Below are positions 1 through 6,295 of a DNA stretch of 10,779 nt, piece after piece. Origin of the DNA: Treponema sp. (GTDB taxonomy: Bacteria > Spirochaetota > Spirochaetia > Treponematales > Breznakiellaceae). The translations under genes were made by a program, and so were the position numbers. Under the pieces are notes generated by a model. It made no database searches and had not been told where the DNA came from. It saw only the letters and a list, made by a program, of their open reading frames with translations. Within the stretch, counting starts at the first letter, position 1; each line of letters opens with the position of its first letter. The stretch lies in the NCBI GenBank assembly GCA_031283505.1, contig JAITBO010000374.1, positions 1-10,779 on the forward strand. The letters are read 5' to 3'.

Positions 1-1
1 T

Positions 2-472
2 ATTACCTATCTGCGCACTCGGGGAGGCTGGCTATATCTGACGGTGATACTTGATCTTTATGACCGGAAAATCATCGGCTGGGCCTTCAGTACCGATATG
101 GAGGCCGTTCATACAACCATACCCGCAATGGAGATGGCGTTTGCCAACCGGAAGGCTCGGGAGGGTCTGATATTCCATTCCGACCGGGGAGTGCAGTATT
201 GTGCGAAAGCCTTTCGGAAAACTCTGGAGGAGCTGTGTCCCTCGGTTCACCGGAGTATGAGCCGGAAGGGGAACCGTTGGGACAACGTCTGTGCCAAATC
301 GTTTTTCAAGACGCTGAAGAGGGAACTGGAAACCGTGGACGGCAAACATACGGCTGGGGAGGTAAGACAATCGGTGTTTATGTATGTTGAGGCGTATTAT
401 AATCGGATTCGTCTCCATTCGGCGCTTGACTATGCGGCACCTGATGGGTTTAACGGTGGGCAAGTCGCTTAA
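2..472 (+). CDS. IS3-family transposase OrfB, 5'-truncated by the window, probably catalytically dead
   Basis: The frame is open from base 2 and starts mid-protein (ITYLRTRGGWLYLTVILDLY). This is the segment that follows the first catalytic Asp of the IS3 integrase (rve) domain, so the real start and that Asp lie upstream of the window. An ATG at 44 is internal to the domain and is not a credible start. Visible family hallmarks are FHSDRGVQY, with the second catalytic Asp, then SMSRKGNRWDN, SFFKTLKREL, and the C-terminal YYNRIRLHSALDY signature. IS3 OrfB normally has Ala-Glu-Ser after the WDN motif, the Glu being the third DDE residue. Here the codon at 296-298 is AAA, giving Ala-Lys-Ser. The Asp-to-Glu stretch is also two residues longer than the most usual spacing. 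If real, the substitution would abolish strand transfer. Family assignment is certain; inactivity is an inference from one codon. Confidence 0.93.
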   Translation: MTYLRTRGGWLYLTVILDLYDRKIIGWAFSTDMEAVHTTIPAMEMAFANRKAREGLIFHSDRGVQYCAKAFRKTLEELCPSVHRSMSRKGNRWDNVCAKSFFKTLKRELETVDGKHTAGEVRQSVFMYVEAYYNRIRLHSALDYAAPDGFNGGQVA

Positions 473-475
473 CAG

Positions 476-500
476 TGTCTACCTAACGGGGTAAAGTCCA
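476..500 (-). repeat. Probable right terminal inverted repeat of the IS3-family element
   Basis: Three bases after the transposase stop, the sequence from 476 to 500 read inward on the - strand begins TGGACTTTACCCCG and ends in GTAGACA. This matches the general style of IS3-family ends (TG...CA, just outside orfB). The left repeat is outside the window, so the match cannot be tested here. Confidence 0.5.
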
Positions 501-608
501 CTCCTGTCAGGAGGATGGTCGGGCCCCGGTGGCCTGATTTTGGCTAGGTTTTTGTTCCTGGGCAACCGCCCCTTTTCGACTAGATTAATTATTAGGCAAT
601 GCGACCGC
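501..608. other. Intergenic segment between the IS end and the ispE promoter, with small dyads
   Basis: No ORF is convincing here. Immediately after the presumed IS end lies a palindrome at 501-513 (CTCCTG, one base, CAGGAG). A small stem at 521-535 (GGGCC, five-base loop, GGCCT) is followed by GATTTT, and another at 560-571 (GGGC AACC GCCC) by CTTTT. The last two resemble weak intrinsic terminators that could stop transcription coming from the IS, but their stems are only 4-5 bp. Functional meaning is speculative. Confidence 0.3.
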
Positions 609-638
609 TTTACACGCTCTGTTCATTTTGGGTATACT
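609..638 (+). promoter_or_regulatory. Sigma-70-type promoter for ispE and the downstream block
   Basis: TTTACA at 609-614 and TATACT at 633-638 are each one base from the sigma-70 consensus and are separated by 18 bases. They lie about 25 bases upstream of the ispE ATG. An AAAAGGGG Shine-Dalgarno-like stretch sits between the -10 box and the start codon. The transcript would have a leader of only about 20 bases. Confidence 0.6.
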
Positions 639-663
639 TTTTTCCAGTTAAAAGGGGCAAGTA

Positions 664-1647
664 ATGGGCGGTTCCTGTATAATACAGGCTCCCGGTAAAA
701 TCAACCTGCATCTCAGGGTAGGAAACCGGCGCATCGACGGGTATCATGATCTGGAAAGTGTTTTCCTTTGCCTTGACTTTGGGGATATCCTTTGGTTTGA
801 AACAAGGAAAGGGGGTGGCGGTGAGCCCGGCTGTTCCATACGTCTTGCCGAGGGAACGGATCCTTCTTGGGCGGAGGCTTTGGCGGGTGGCCGGAACATA
901 ATTACTCGTGCGGTGGCTCTTTTTAGGGAGCGGACAGGGTTTGATAAACCGGTACAGGTCATTCTGAAGAAGCGCATCCCCCCCGGTGGGGGCATGGGTG
1001 GCGGTTCTTCTGACGCGGCTTCGGCCCTTGTTGCCCTGGACGCCCTGGCGGGGACGGCTCTTTCCCGGGAGGTCCTGCATGAGATGGCTGCGGTCCTGGG
1101 GAGTGATGTGCCGTTTTTCCTGAGCGGAGGGGTCGCCCTGGTTTCGGGCAGGGGAGAGGTTGTCCGGCCTGTTGAGGTTTCCCGATTTGCGCCCGGATAT
1201 CCCAGCGCGCCGTTTTGGGTGGTCCTGGTGAATCCGGGATTTCCCAGCGATACCGCGGAAGCCTACGCGCTTCTGGACCATGCGCGGCGCAGCGGGACGG
1301 TGGGTGTTTCCACCGGCAGGAGGATTCCGGAAGGTGAAGCCCTTGTTAAGGCCCTGGGGAAGCCCCCTGTTTCCTGGCCTTTCAGGAACGATTTTCTTCC
1401 GGTGTTTCTGGCTCCCGGCCCGGAGGGGGACGTGACTCCTTCCGGAGAGGTTTATAGGGATATTTTGGTGGATTTGCGGGTCTTTGGGGCGGATTTTTCC
1501 GGTTTGTCCGGCGCGGGATCCACGTGTTTTGGGATATTTTCCCAAAAAGGAGCGGCAGAACGGGCGGTCCAGTCGTTTTTAACTCGGTATAAGTTTGTAG
1601 AATTGACAATTCCTCTTGCGCGTTCGGCAAAGGCGGTATTACAATAA
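664..1647 (+). CDS. ispE: 4-diphosphocytidyl-2-C-methyl-D-erythritol kinase
   Basis: IspE phosphorylates the 2-hydroxyl of 4-diphosphocytidyl-2-C-methyl-D-erythritol with ATP, in the cytoplasmic MEP pathway of isoprenoid synthesis. The 327-residue protein is a GHMP kinase. APGKINLHLRV with the active-site Lys12 opens the protein, followed by RIDGYHDLESVF (about residues 23-34). The glycine-rich phosphate loop PPGGGMGGGSSDAAS lies at 106-120, and GSDVPFF at 146-152 carries the catalytic Asp148. The C-terminal GHMP motif LSGAGSTCFGIF is encoded near 1503-1538. It is somewhat longer than the roughly 283-residue E. coli enzyme, with extra loops such as the Gly-rich stretch around residues 49-53. 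The ATG has a good AGGGG ribosome site 6 bases upstream and a promoter in front. spoVG follows after 42 bases, so the two are probably co-transcribed. Confidence 0.96.
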   Translation: MGGSCIIQAPGKINLHLRVGNRRIDGYHDLESVFLCLDFGDILWFETRKGGGGEPGCSIRLAEGTDPSWAEALAGGRNIITRAVALFRERTGFDKPVQVILKKRIPPGGGMGGGSSDAASALVALDALAGTALSREVLHEMAAVLGSDVPFFLSGGVALVSGRGEVVRPVEVSRFAPGYPSAPFWVVLVNPGFPSDTAEAYALLDHARRSGTVGVSTGRRIPEGEALVKALGKPPVSWPFRNDFLPVFLAPGPEGDVTPSGEVYRDILVDLRVFGADFSGLSGAGSTCFGIFSQKGAAERAVQSFLTRYKFVELTIPLARSAKAVLQ

Positions 1648-1689
1648 GGATAATTGATTTAGCTGGACCGAAAACAAAAGGAGCGCGTC

Positions 1690-1971
1690 ATGGAAATAAC
1701 TGATATTCGGGTCCGTAAAGTGACCGGAGAAGGGAAGTTAAAGGCGTATGTAACGGTAACATTTGATGATTGCTTTGTGGTTCATAATGTAAAAATTATC
1801 GAAGGGAAAAGTGGCGTGTTTATAGCCATGCCGAGCCGGAAGACCAGGGCGGGAGAATACAAGGATGTCGCCCATCCTATCCACCCTGAATTCCGCGCCG
1901 AATTGCAAAAGCGGATTCTGGACCGGTACGATTTTGGTAACGGACCGGACGATCCGACGGTAGAATTGTAA
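1690..1971 (+). CDS. spoVG: SpoVG family nucleic-acid-binding regulator
   Basis: At 93 residues this is a typical full-length SpoVG. It starts [11 protein letters not shown], has the central [19 protein letters not shown] strand-rich part, and carries the family signature [18 protein letters not shown] at about 47-64, followed by a helix with [14 protein letters not shown]. SpoVG proteins are small DNA- and RNA-binding regulators; the Borrelia homologue is known to bind both, so the name does not imply sporulation here. The start is fixed by an AAAAGGAG ribosome site 7-8 bases upstream of the ATG. The gene follows ispE by 42 bases, and tRNA-Gln begins 4 bases after its stop, suggesting a joint transcript processed at the tRNA. 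A weak promoter candidate inside the ispE end (TTGCGC 1616-1621, TACAAT 1640-1645, 18-base spacer) could give independent expression. Confidence 0.96.
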   Translation: MEITDIRVRKVTGEGKLKAYVTVTFDDCFVVHNVKIIEGKSGVFIAMPSRKTRAGEYKDVAHPIHPEFRAELQKRILDRYDFGNGPDDPTVEL

Positions 1972-1975
1972 TTAT

Positions 1976-2047
1976 TGGGACGTAGGCAAGTGGTAAGCCA
2001 CCGGGTTTTGGCTCCGGCATTCACAGGTTCGAACCCTGTCGTCCCAG
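1976..2047 (+). tRNA. tRNA-Gln (anticodon UUG)
   Basis: A complete cloverleaf can be drawn. The acceptor stem is TGGGACG (1976-1982) paired with CGTCCCA (2040-2046), with discriminator G2047. The D arm is GGC/GCC around AGTGGTAA. The anticodon stem is CCGGG/TCCGG with one G-T pair and the loop TTTTGGC, giving anticodon TTG at 2008-2010. The T arm is ACAGG TTCGAAC CCTGT. The 3' CCA is not encoded (ATT follows), so it must be added enzymatically. It lies 4 bases after spoVG and upstream of rplY, embedded in a protein operon. No pseudoknot or mismatch suggests it is broken. Confidence 0.96.
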
Positions 2048-2050
2048 ATT

Positions 2051-2066
2051 AAGCGCCGGTGCGCTT
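2051..2066 (+). other. Stem-loop just after tRNA-Gln
   Basis: AAGCGC CGGT GCGCTT forms a perfect 6-bp stem with a four-base loop, three bases after the tRNA discriminator. It is not followed by a T run, so it is more likely a processing or stability element than an intrinsic terminator. The role is inferred. Confidence 0.35.
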
Positions 2067-2117
2067 TCACCAGGGTAAGCAGGGGCCATCACCCCGGAAA
2101 AAGTAGGATCCGTGCAG

Positions 2118-2134
2118 AAAATGCGGGGCATTTT
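2118..2134 (+). promoter_or_regulatory. AT-rich stem-loop in the rplY leader
   Basis: AAAATGC GGG GCATTTT is a perfect 7-bp inverted repeat with a three-base loop and a short T run, located 56 bases before the rplY start. It could act as an attenuator or a weak terminator between the tRNA and rplY. It is too short and AT-rich for a confident call. Confidence 0.3.
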
Positions 2135-2189
2135 ATTCGTGTACGGGATCTATGTACTTCTTTTCACTGCCCGATTACAGGAGTTGTAC

Positions 2190-2813
2190 ATGAGTCAGGT
2201 TGTTTTTGCGGCCCGTAAGCGGGTTAATACGGGATCAGGGGATGCCCGCAGAGTCAGGCGGGCCGGCCGTATTCCGGCGGTTATTTACGGCCATTCCGGA
2301 ACGGCGTTAACCATAGACGTAGACGCTTTGGAATTTGCCAACGGGGTAAAGGGAATTTCCGAAAGTACCATTGTAAAGGTGAATGTGGACGGAGAAGGGC
2401 ATGACGCCTTCGTCAAGGCGACCCAGCGGAATATTCTGAGCGGTCAGGTCCTCCATGTGGATTTTTACGAAGTTGAAAGCGATACCCTGCTTCGCGCCCG
2501 TGTGTCGATTCAAATTGGAGGGAACCCCATAGGCGTCCGCGAAGGCGGTATTCTGGAAACTCCCCTTCATGATATCGAAGTTGAATGTCTGCCTGGAAAC
2601 CTTCCGGAGCGCATCATCGTGGATGTTTCCGGTCTGGGTGTCAATCAGTCCATCCATGTGCGGGACATAGTTCTGGCGGAAGGGGTCAGGCTGATTTCCG
2701 CAGGCGATCAGGTGGTGGCTTTGGTGAAATTCGCCAAAGAGGAAAGCGCCGCCGCCGAAGAAGGGGCGGCTCAGGAAGGGCCTGCCGATTCCAAAGAACC
2801 GGCCAAGAGCTAA
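2190..2813 (+). CDS. rplY: 50S ribosomal protein L25, CTC/TL5 form
   Basis: L25 binds 5S rRNA in the large ribosomal subunit; the long CTC/TL5 form is also a general-stress protein in some bacteria. From the ATG at 2190 the protein has 207 residues. The N-terminal L25 domain (about 1-93) contains RRAGRIPAVIYG and ends near VLHVDFYEV. The C-terminal TL5 beta domain (about 95-185) follows, with GGILETPLHDIEVECLPGNLP. A low-complexity Ala/Glu-rich tail ends the protein. The start at 2190 is preferred because AGGAG lies 6 bases upstream and the family begins at this point. An in-frame GTG at 2112 would add 26 hydrophobic residues foreign to the family. A stem-loop after the stop probably ends the transcript. 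Confidence 0.94.
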   Translation: MSQVVFAARKRVNTGSGDARRVRRAGRIPAVIYGHSGTALTIDVDALEFANGVKGISESTIVKVNVDGEGHDAFVKATQRNILSGQVLHVDFYEVESDTLLRARVSIQIGGNPIGVREGGILETPLHDIEVECLPGNLPERIIVDVSGLGVNQSIHVRDIVLAEGVRLISAGDQVVALVKFAKEESAAAEEGAAQEGPADSKEPAKS

Positions 2814-2840
2814 CCGCTTAATTCTAAGCTACACGGCAAA

Positions 2841-2885
2841 AACAATATGCCCTGTCTCGAAGACGGGGTATGTTGTTCTTAATTT
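2841..2885 (+). terminator. Probable intrinsic terminator after rplY
   Basis: AACAATATGCCCTGTC (2841-2856), a five-base loop, and GACGGGGTATGTTGTT (2862-2877) can pair along 16 positions, including several G-T wobbles. The hairpin lies 28 bases after the rplY stop and is followed by the T-rich, interrupted stretch CTTAATTT. The long stem supports a terminator; the broken T run lowers certainty. If it works, tilS needs its own promoter. Confidence 0.55.
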
Positions 2886-2890
2886 GGCAT

Positions 2891-2922
2891 ATAAGGCTTT
2901 TTCAAAACTGATCTGTTTTGGA
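2891..2922 (+). repeat. Copy A of a 16-bp intergenic motif with a dyad
   Basis: ATAAGGCTTTTTCAAA (2891-2906) is identical to 10400-10415. It runs into an imperfect inverted repeat, TTCAAAAC followed by GTTTTGGAA, and sits about 40 bases upstream of the tilS start. It may be a dispersed intergenic repeat or a regulatory element. Confidence 0.5.
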
Positions 2923-2945
2923 ACCGGCTCTTGTTGGGTCTGTCG

Positions 2946-4394
2946 ATGTTCCGGAATGTTTCATTTCTAAATCCCCCTGATCTTTCTCAAGATAGTAAGT
3001 CTTTATCTCAGGTTGATCGCGCTTCCCGTATTGTATCCTTTGAGGTTGCGGTAAGCGCTGCCCTTGAGGAATGGCCGCAGGGAACGAGGTTTCTGGCGGC
3101 GGTTTCCGGGGGAGCCGATTCCACGGCCATGCTTGCGGCCTTGACAAGCGCCCGGCGTGAAAGGGGCTGGGTCCTGGGGTGCCTCCATGTGGAACACGGC
3201 ATACGTCCGGCGGAAGAAAGCCGGGGAGACGCGGCGGCGGTACGGGAACTCTGTAAAAAGCTGGAGGTTCCCTGCCGGGTGGTCCACATCCCGCCGGGAG
3301 CTATTGCGGTGGCAGCCCGGTCCCGGCGCATAGGGATAGAGGCGGCGGCCCGGCTTTTCCGGCGAGCCGCCTGGAACCGGGAAGCCGCCAGGACAGGCGC
3401 GGAACGGGTGCTTGTGGCCCATACCAGGGACGACCTGCTGGAAACGGCGCTGATGCGCGTCCTCAGGGGTTCCGGACCAGCCGGGCTCGCGGTCATGCCC
3501 CGTGTCCGGGGACGGGTCCTAAGGCCCCTTCTGGAATTGAGCCGGTCCCAGGTGCTGGCGTATCTGGAAGATCGGGGCATCCCTTTTAGAACCGATTCCA
3601 CCAATGCGGATACCGCCTTCCTCAGGAACCGGATCCGAAACCGGCTTGTTCCTTTTCTGGACGAACTCTTCCCCGGCTGGCGGACTTCCCTGATTAACCT
3701 GGGGGAAACCCAGCGGCTTGCCGCAGAGTTCCTCGCCGCAGAGGCGGAACGGCGTATTCCCTGGGAGGCGGCGTCCGGCGTGGAAGACGGGACGCGGAAA
3801 CGGCGGGCATACCGGGTTTCGCAGGCGGTATTTTTCTCTCAGCCGGAAATACTCCGGGAAGAAGGGGTTTTCCTGGCGGCGGACAGGATAGGAGGCGGTC
3901 AGCCCCGACGCGGAAGCGTCAGGCGCTTTACCCGGGACGGACGCAGGGTCTTGGATTTGGGGGACTTGCGCCTTGAGGCTGCGGGGGACTGGGTGATCGC
4001 CTCTCCCCGGGCCAGGGAATGCAGCGAGGAAGGTTTTTCACTGTTGATTAAAGAGCCGGGAATCTATACTCTGAAAGAGTACCCTTTGACGTTGCGATGT
4101 TTGCCTGAGGGGGGAGAATTCTCCGGAACAGGGGGAAGTTTCCGGGCGGAGTTGCCGCTGGTTCTGCGGCCTACCCGGTCCGGTGATCGGGTAGGCGGCG
4201 TAAAAAGCGCTTCCCGGAATAAATCCCTTGATAGGAACCGCCCCTGGAGTTATACCGGCAGTATTACCGCAGAGGATTGCCAGGGCGTGGCTGCGTTCAT
4301 AGGCATAGGCCGGGACGGGGCGCTTGTTGCCGCAGACAGGAAAACAAGTGATTCGGACCGCAGGGGGGAACTCTTTTCTTTCATTGTTGGTTAG
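2946..4394 (+). CDS. tilS: tRNA(Ile)-lysidine synthetase
   Basis: TilS converts the wobble cytidine of the tRNA-Ile(CAU) precursor to lysidine using ATP and lysine, switching the tRNA from Met to Ile decoding; it is cytoplasmic and essential. From the ATG at 2946 the protein has 482 residues. The PP-loop SGGADS is at about 54-59 and HVEHGIR at 81-87. EAAARLFRR and AHTRDDLLET (158-167) follow. RGSGPAGLAVMPR and the family signature DSTNADTAFLRNRIRNRLVP end the synthetase core. The C-terminal part, with LPLVLRPTRSGDRV, is a divergent form of the TilS C-terminal domain. The PP-loop sits unusually far from the N-terminus, and no ATG, GTG or TTG occurs in frame between 2946 and the PP-loop. A TTG at 2931 is the other possible start. 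Neither has a clear Shine-Dalgarno. ftsH starts 23 bases after the stop. Confidence 0.93.
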   Translation: MFRNVSFLNPPDLSQDSKSLSQVDRASRIVSFEVAVSAALEEWPQGTRFLAAVSGGADSTAMLAALTSARRERGWVLGCLHVEHGIRPAEESRGDAAAVRELCKKLEVPCRVVHIPPGAIAVAARSRRIGIEAAARLFRRAAWNREAARTGAERVLVAHTRDDLLETALMRVLRGSGPAGLAVMPRVRGRVLRPLLELSRSQVLAYLEDRGIPFRTDSTNADTAFLRNRIRNRLVPFLDELFPGWRTSLINLGETQRLAAEFLAAEAERRIPWEAASGVEDGTRKRRAYRVSQAVFFSQPEILREEGVFLAADRIGGGQPRRGSVRRFTRDGRRVLDLGDLRLEAAGDWVIASPRARECSEEGFSLLIKEPGIYTLKEYPLTLRCLPEGGEFSGTGGSFRAELPLVLRPTRSGDRVGGVKSASRNKSLDRNRPWSYTGSITAEDCQGVAAFIGIGRDGALVAADRKTSDSDRRGELFSFIVG

Positions 4395-4417
4395 CGTAAA
4401 TTGGGTTTGGGGGTTGA

Positions 4418-6286
4418 ATGTTCAACGATCAGAATAATAAGATGCCGCCGCGCCCGCCGATGGCAGGCGGCAAACCAAACCGGCTTGCCCTGGTTTTTTT
4501 CCTTGTTGTAGTAGGGTTGTTTATCGCCTATTTTTTCAGAAGTGAAACCCCGGTCATTCAGGAAATTCCTTATTCGGCTTTTACCAATTACCTGGACCGG
4601 AATGAGATAACGGCGGTAAAAATTCTGGATAACAACATTATTGAAGGTACTCTGAAGGGGATGTCCGGCGATCTTGTCCGTTTCAAAACTCTGATCCCCT
4701 ACCAGGATCCGACTCTGCTTCCGGGCCTCCGGGAAAAGGGGATCAACGTGTCGGGGGCGGTTTCCGGGCTTAGTCCGGGGCGTATCCTTCTGGAATTTCT
4801 CCCCTGGATCATAGGTTTCGGCTTCATCTGGTTTATGATGAGGAACGTGCAGGGTGCGGGGAACAAAGCCTTCCAATTCGGGAAAAGCCGGGCCAAGCGC
4901 TACCAGGATGAGGGAAAGAAGATTTCCTTTGCCGATGTAGCCGGCCAGGAAGACGCCAAGTATGAGCTTCAGGAGGTGGTCGCCTTCCTTAAAAACCCCC
5001 AGAAATTCACCAAGATGGGCGCCCGTATCCCCAAGGGGGTGCTTCTGGTGGGTATGCCCGGAACCGGGAAGACCCTTATGGCCCGAGCGGTGGCCGGGGA
5101 GGCCGGGGTGGCCTACTTTCATATGTCGGGTTCGGATTTCGTGGAGATGTTTGTGGGAGTGGGGGCCAGTCGTGTCCGGGATCTCTTTGAGCAGGGCAGA
5201 AAGAACGCCCCCTGTATTATTTTTATTGATGAGTTGGACGCCGTGGGCCGTACCAGGGGAGCCGGTTACGGCGGGGGCCATGATGAACGGGAACAGACTC
5301 TGAACCAGCTTCTGGTTGAGATGGACGGTTTCGATTCCAAAGACGGGGTGATCATCCTTGCCGCCACAAACCGGCCTGACGTGCTGGACCCGGCGTTGCT
5401 CAGGCCCGGCCGTTTTGACCGCCAGGTGATGGTGGCAATGCCGGACATCAAGGAGCGGGAGGCCATTCTCAAAATTCACGCGGTCAAGATTCCTCTGGCG
5501 CAGGACATTGATTTGGCCCGTATAGCCAGGGCGACGCCAGGGATGAGCGGCGCGGAGATTGCCAACCTGGTGAACGAGGCGGCCCTTTTCGCCGCCCGCA
5601 AGGATCAGGCCGCGGTGGAAATGCCCGACTTCGAGGAAGCCAGGGACAAGATACTCATGGGAGTTGCCCGGAAGACCCTGGTGATCTCTGAAAAAGAACG
5701 CCGCATGACCGCTATCCATGAGGCGGGCCACGCCCTGCTTCACTACTTTTTGAAGAATTCCGATCCTCTCCACAAGGTGACCATCGTTCCCCACGGCAGG
5801 GCCCTGGGCATGGCTATTTCCCTTCCGGAAGCGGACAGTTACAGCCGGACTAGGGGCTGGATCGAAGACCGCATCGTCATCTGTTACGGCGGCTGGGTGG
5901 CGGAGAAGCTTTTTTACGATGAAACCACCACAGGGACCAAACAGGACCTGGAGCAGGCCACCGACATGGCCAGGCGTATGGTCTGCGAATGGGGCATGGC
6001 TGAAACCCTGGGGCCGGTCACCTACGGCCAGGAGGAAGAACCCATCTTCCTGGGCAAAGAGATAGCCCGGCACAAGGACTATTCCGAAGAAACCGCCCGG
6101 CATATAGACCGGGAAATTAAGTGTATTCTGGATGCCGCCCGAAATACCGCCGAGACCATCCTTTTCGACAACAAGGCAAAACTGGAGAAGCTTGCGGATG
6201 CCCTTCTTGCCCGGGAAACCCTGAACGATGAAGAGGTGTGGACCCTCCTGGATCTGCCTCCCCGGGAAAAAGCCGCCGAAATTTGA
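4418..6286 (+). CDS. ftsH: ATP-dependent zinc metalloprotease FtsH
   Basis: FtsH is a hexameric inner-membrane AAA+ protease that degrades misassembled membrane proteins and regulatory proteins. The 622-residue protein has a short cytoplasmic N-terminus, a first membrane segment at about 22-40, an external domain, and a second membrane segment at about 127-141. The AAA domain carries Walker A GMPGTGKT (212-219), the pore loop [12 protein letters not shown] (241-252) and Walker [13 protein letters not shown] (266-277). The second region of homology, [22 protein letters not shown], runs from about 316. The protease domain has the zinc motif HEAGH (434-438) and the third ligand Asp510 in TKQDLEQAT. 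Walker A has Met where most FtsH proteins have Pro, at a non-catalytic position. Length is normal. The ATG at 4418 follows GGGGG and fits the family. The gene sits after tilS, as in many bacteria, and 9 bases before the next gene. Confidence 0.97.
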   Translation: MFNDQNNKMPPRPPMAGGKPNRLALVFFLVVVGLFIAYFFRSETPVIQEIPYSAFTNYLDRNEITAVKILDNNIIEGTLKGMSGDLVRFKTLIPYQDPTLLPGLREKGINVSGAVSGLSPGRILLEFLPWIIGFGFIWFMMRNVQGAGNKAFQFGKSRAKRYQDEGKKISFADVAGQEDAKYELQEVVAFLKNPQKFTKMGARIPKGVLLVGMPGTGKTLMARAVAGEAGVAYFHMSGSDFVEMFVGVGASRVRDLFEQGRKNAPCIIFIDELDAVGRTRGAGYGGGHDEREQTLNQLLVEMDGFDSKDGVIILAATNRPDVLDPALLRPGRFDRQVMVAMPDIKEREAILKIHAVKIPLAQDIDLARIARATPGMSGAEIANLVNEAALFAARKDQAAVEMPDFEEARDKILMGVARKTLVISEKERRMTAIHEAGHALLHYFLKNSDPLHKVTIVPHGRALGMAISLPEADSYSRTRGWIEDRIVICYGGWVAEKLFYDETTTGTKQDLEQATDMARRMVCEWGMAETLGPVTYGQEEEPIFLGKEIARHKDYSEETARHIDREIKCILDAARNTAETILFDNKAKLEKLADALLARETLNDEEVWTLLDLPPREKAAEI

Positions 6287-6295
6287 GAGGTTAAG

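Larger units (their letters stand above)
1..500 (+). mobile_element. Right end of an IS3-family insertion sequence (left part outside the window)
   Basis: The segment contains the 3' part of an IS3-family OrfB transposase followed by a probable right terminal inverted repeat, so the element starts left of position 1 and ends near position 500. After position 500 the sequence changes to a non-coding stretch leading to the ispE promoter, which fits an element boundary. The left end, OrfA and the target duplication cannot be seen. The exact right boundary is inferred from the TG...CA-type end and is not proven. Confidence 0.8.

Noticed and set aside
2112..2189. GTG start giving rplY a 26-residue hydrophobic extension that looks like a membrane segment
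   Set aside because: L25 proteins begin at the equivalent of the ATG at 2190, which has AGGAG at proper spacing. The extension overlaps a leader hairpin and has no good ribosome site.
2873..2893. TTGTTC ... TATAAG as a tilS promoter
   Set aside because: The boxes are only about 11 bases apart, and the first overlaps the terminator stem, so it does not fit a sigma-70 promoter.
4391..6103. Very long open frame on the - strand opposite ftsH
   Set aside because: It lies wholly antisense to an unmistakable ftsH, has no recognisable domain or ribosome site, and is explained by GC-rich codon use that removes antisense stops.
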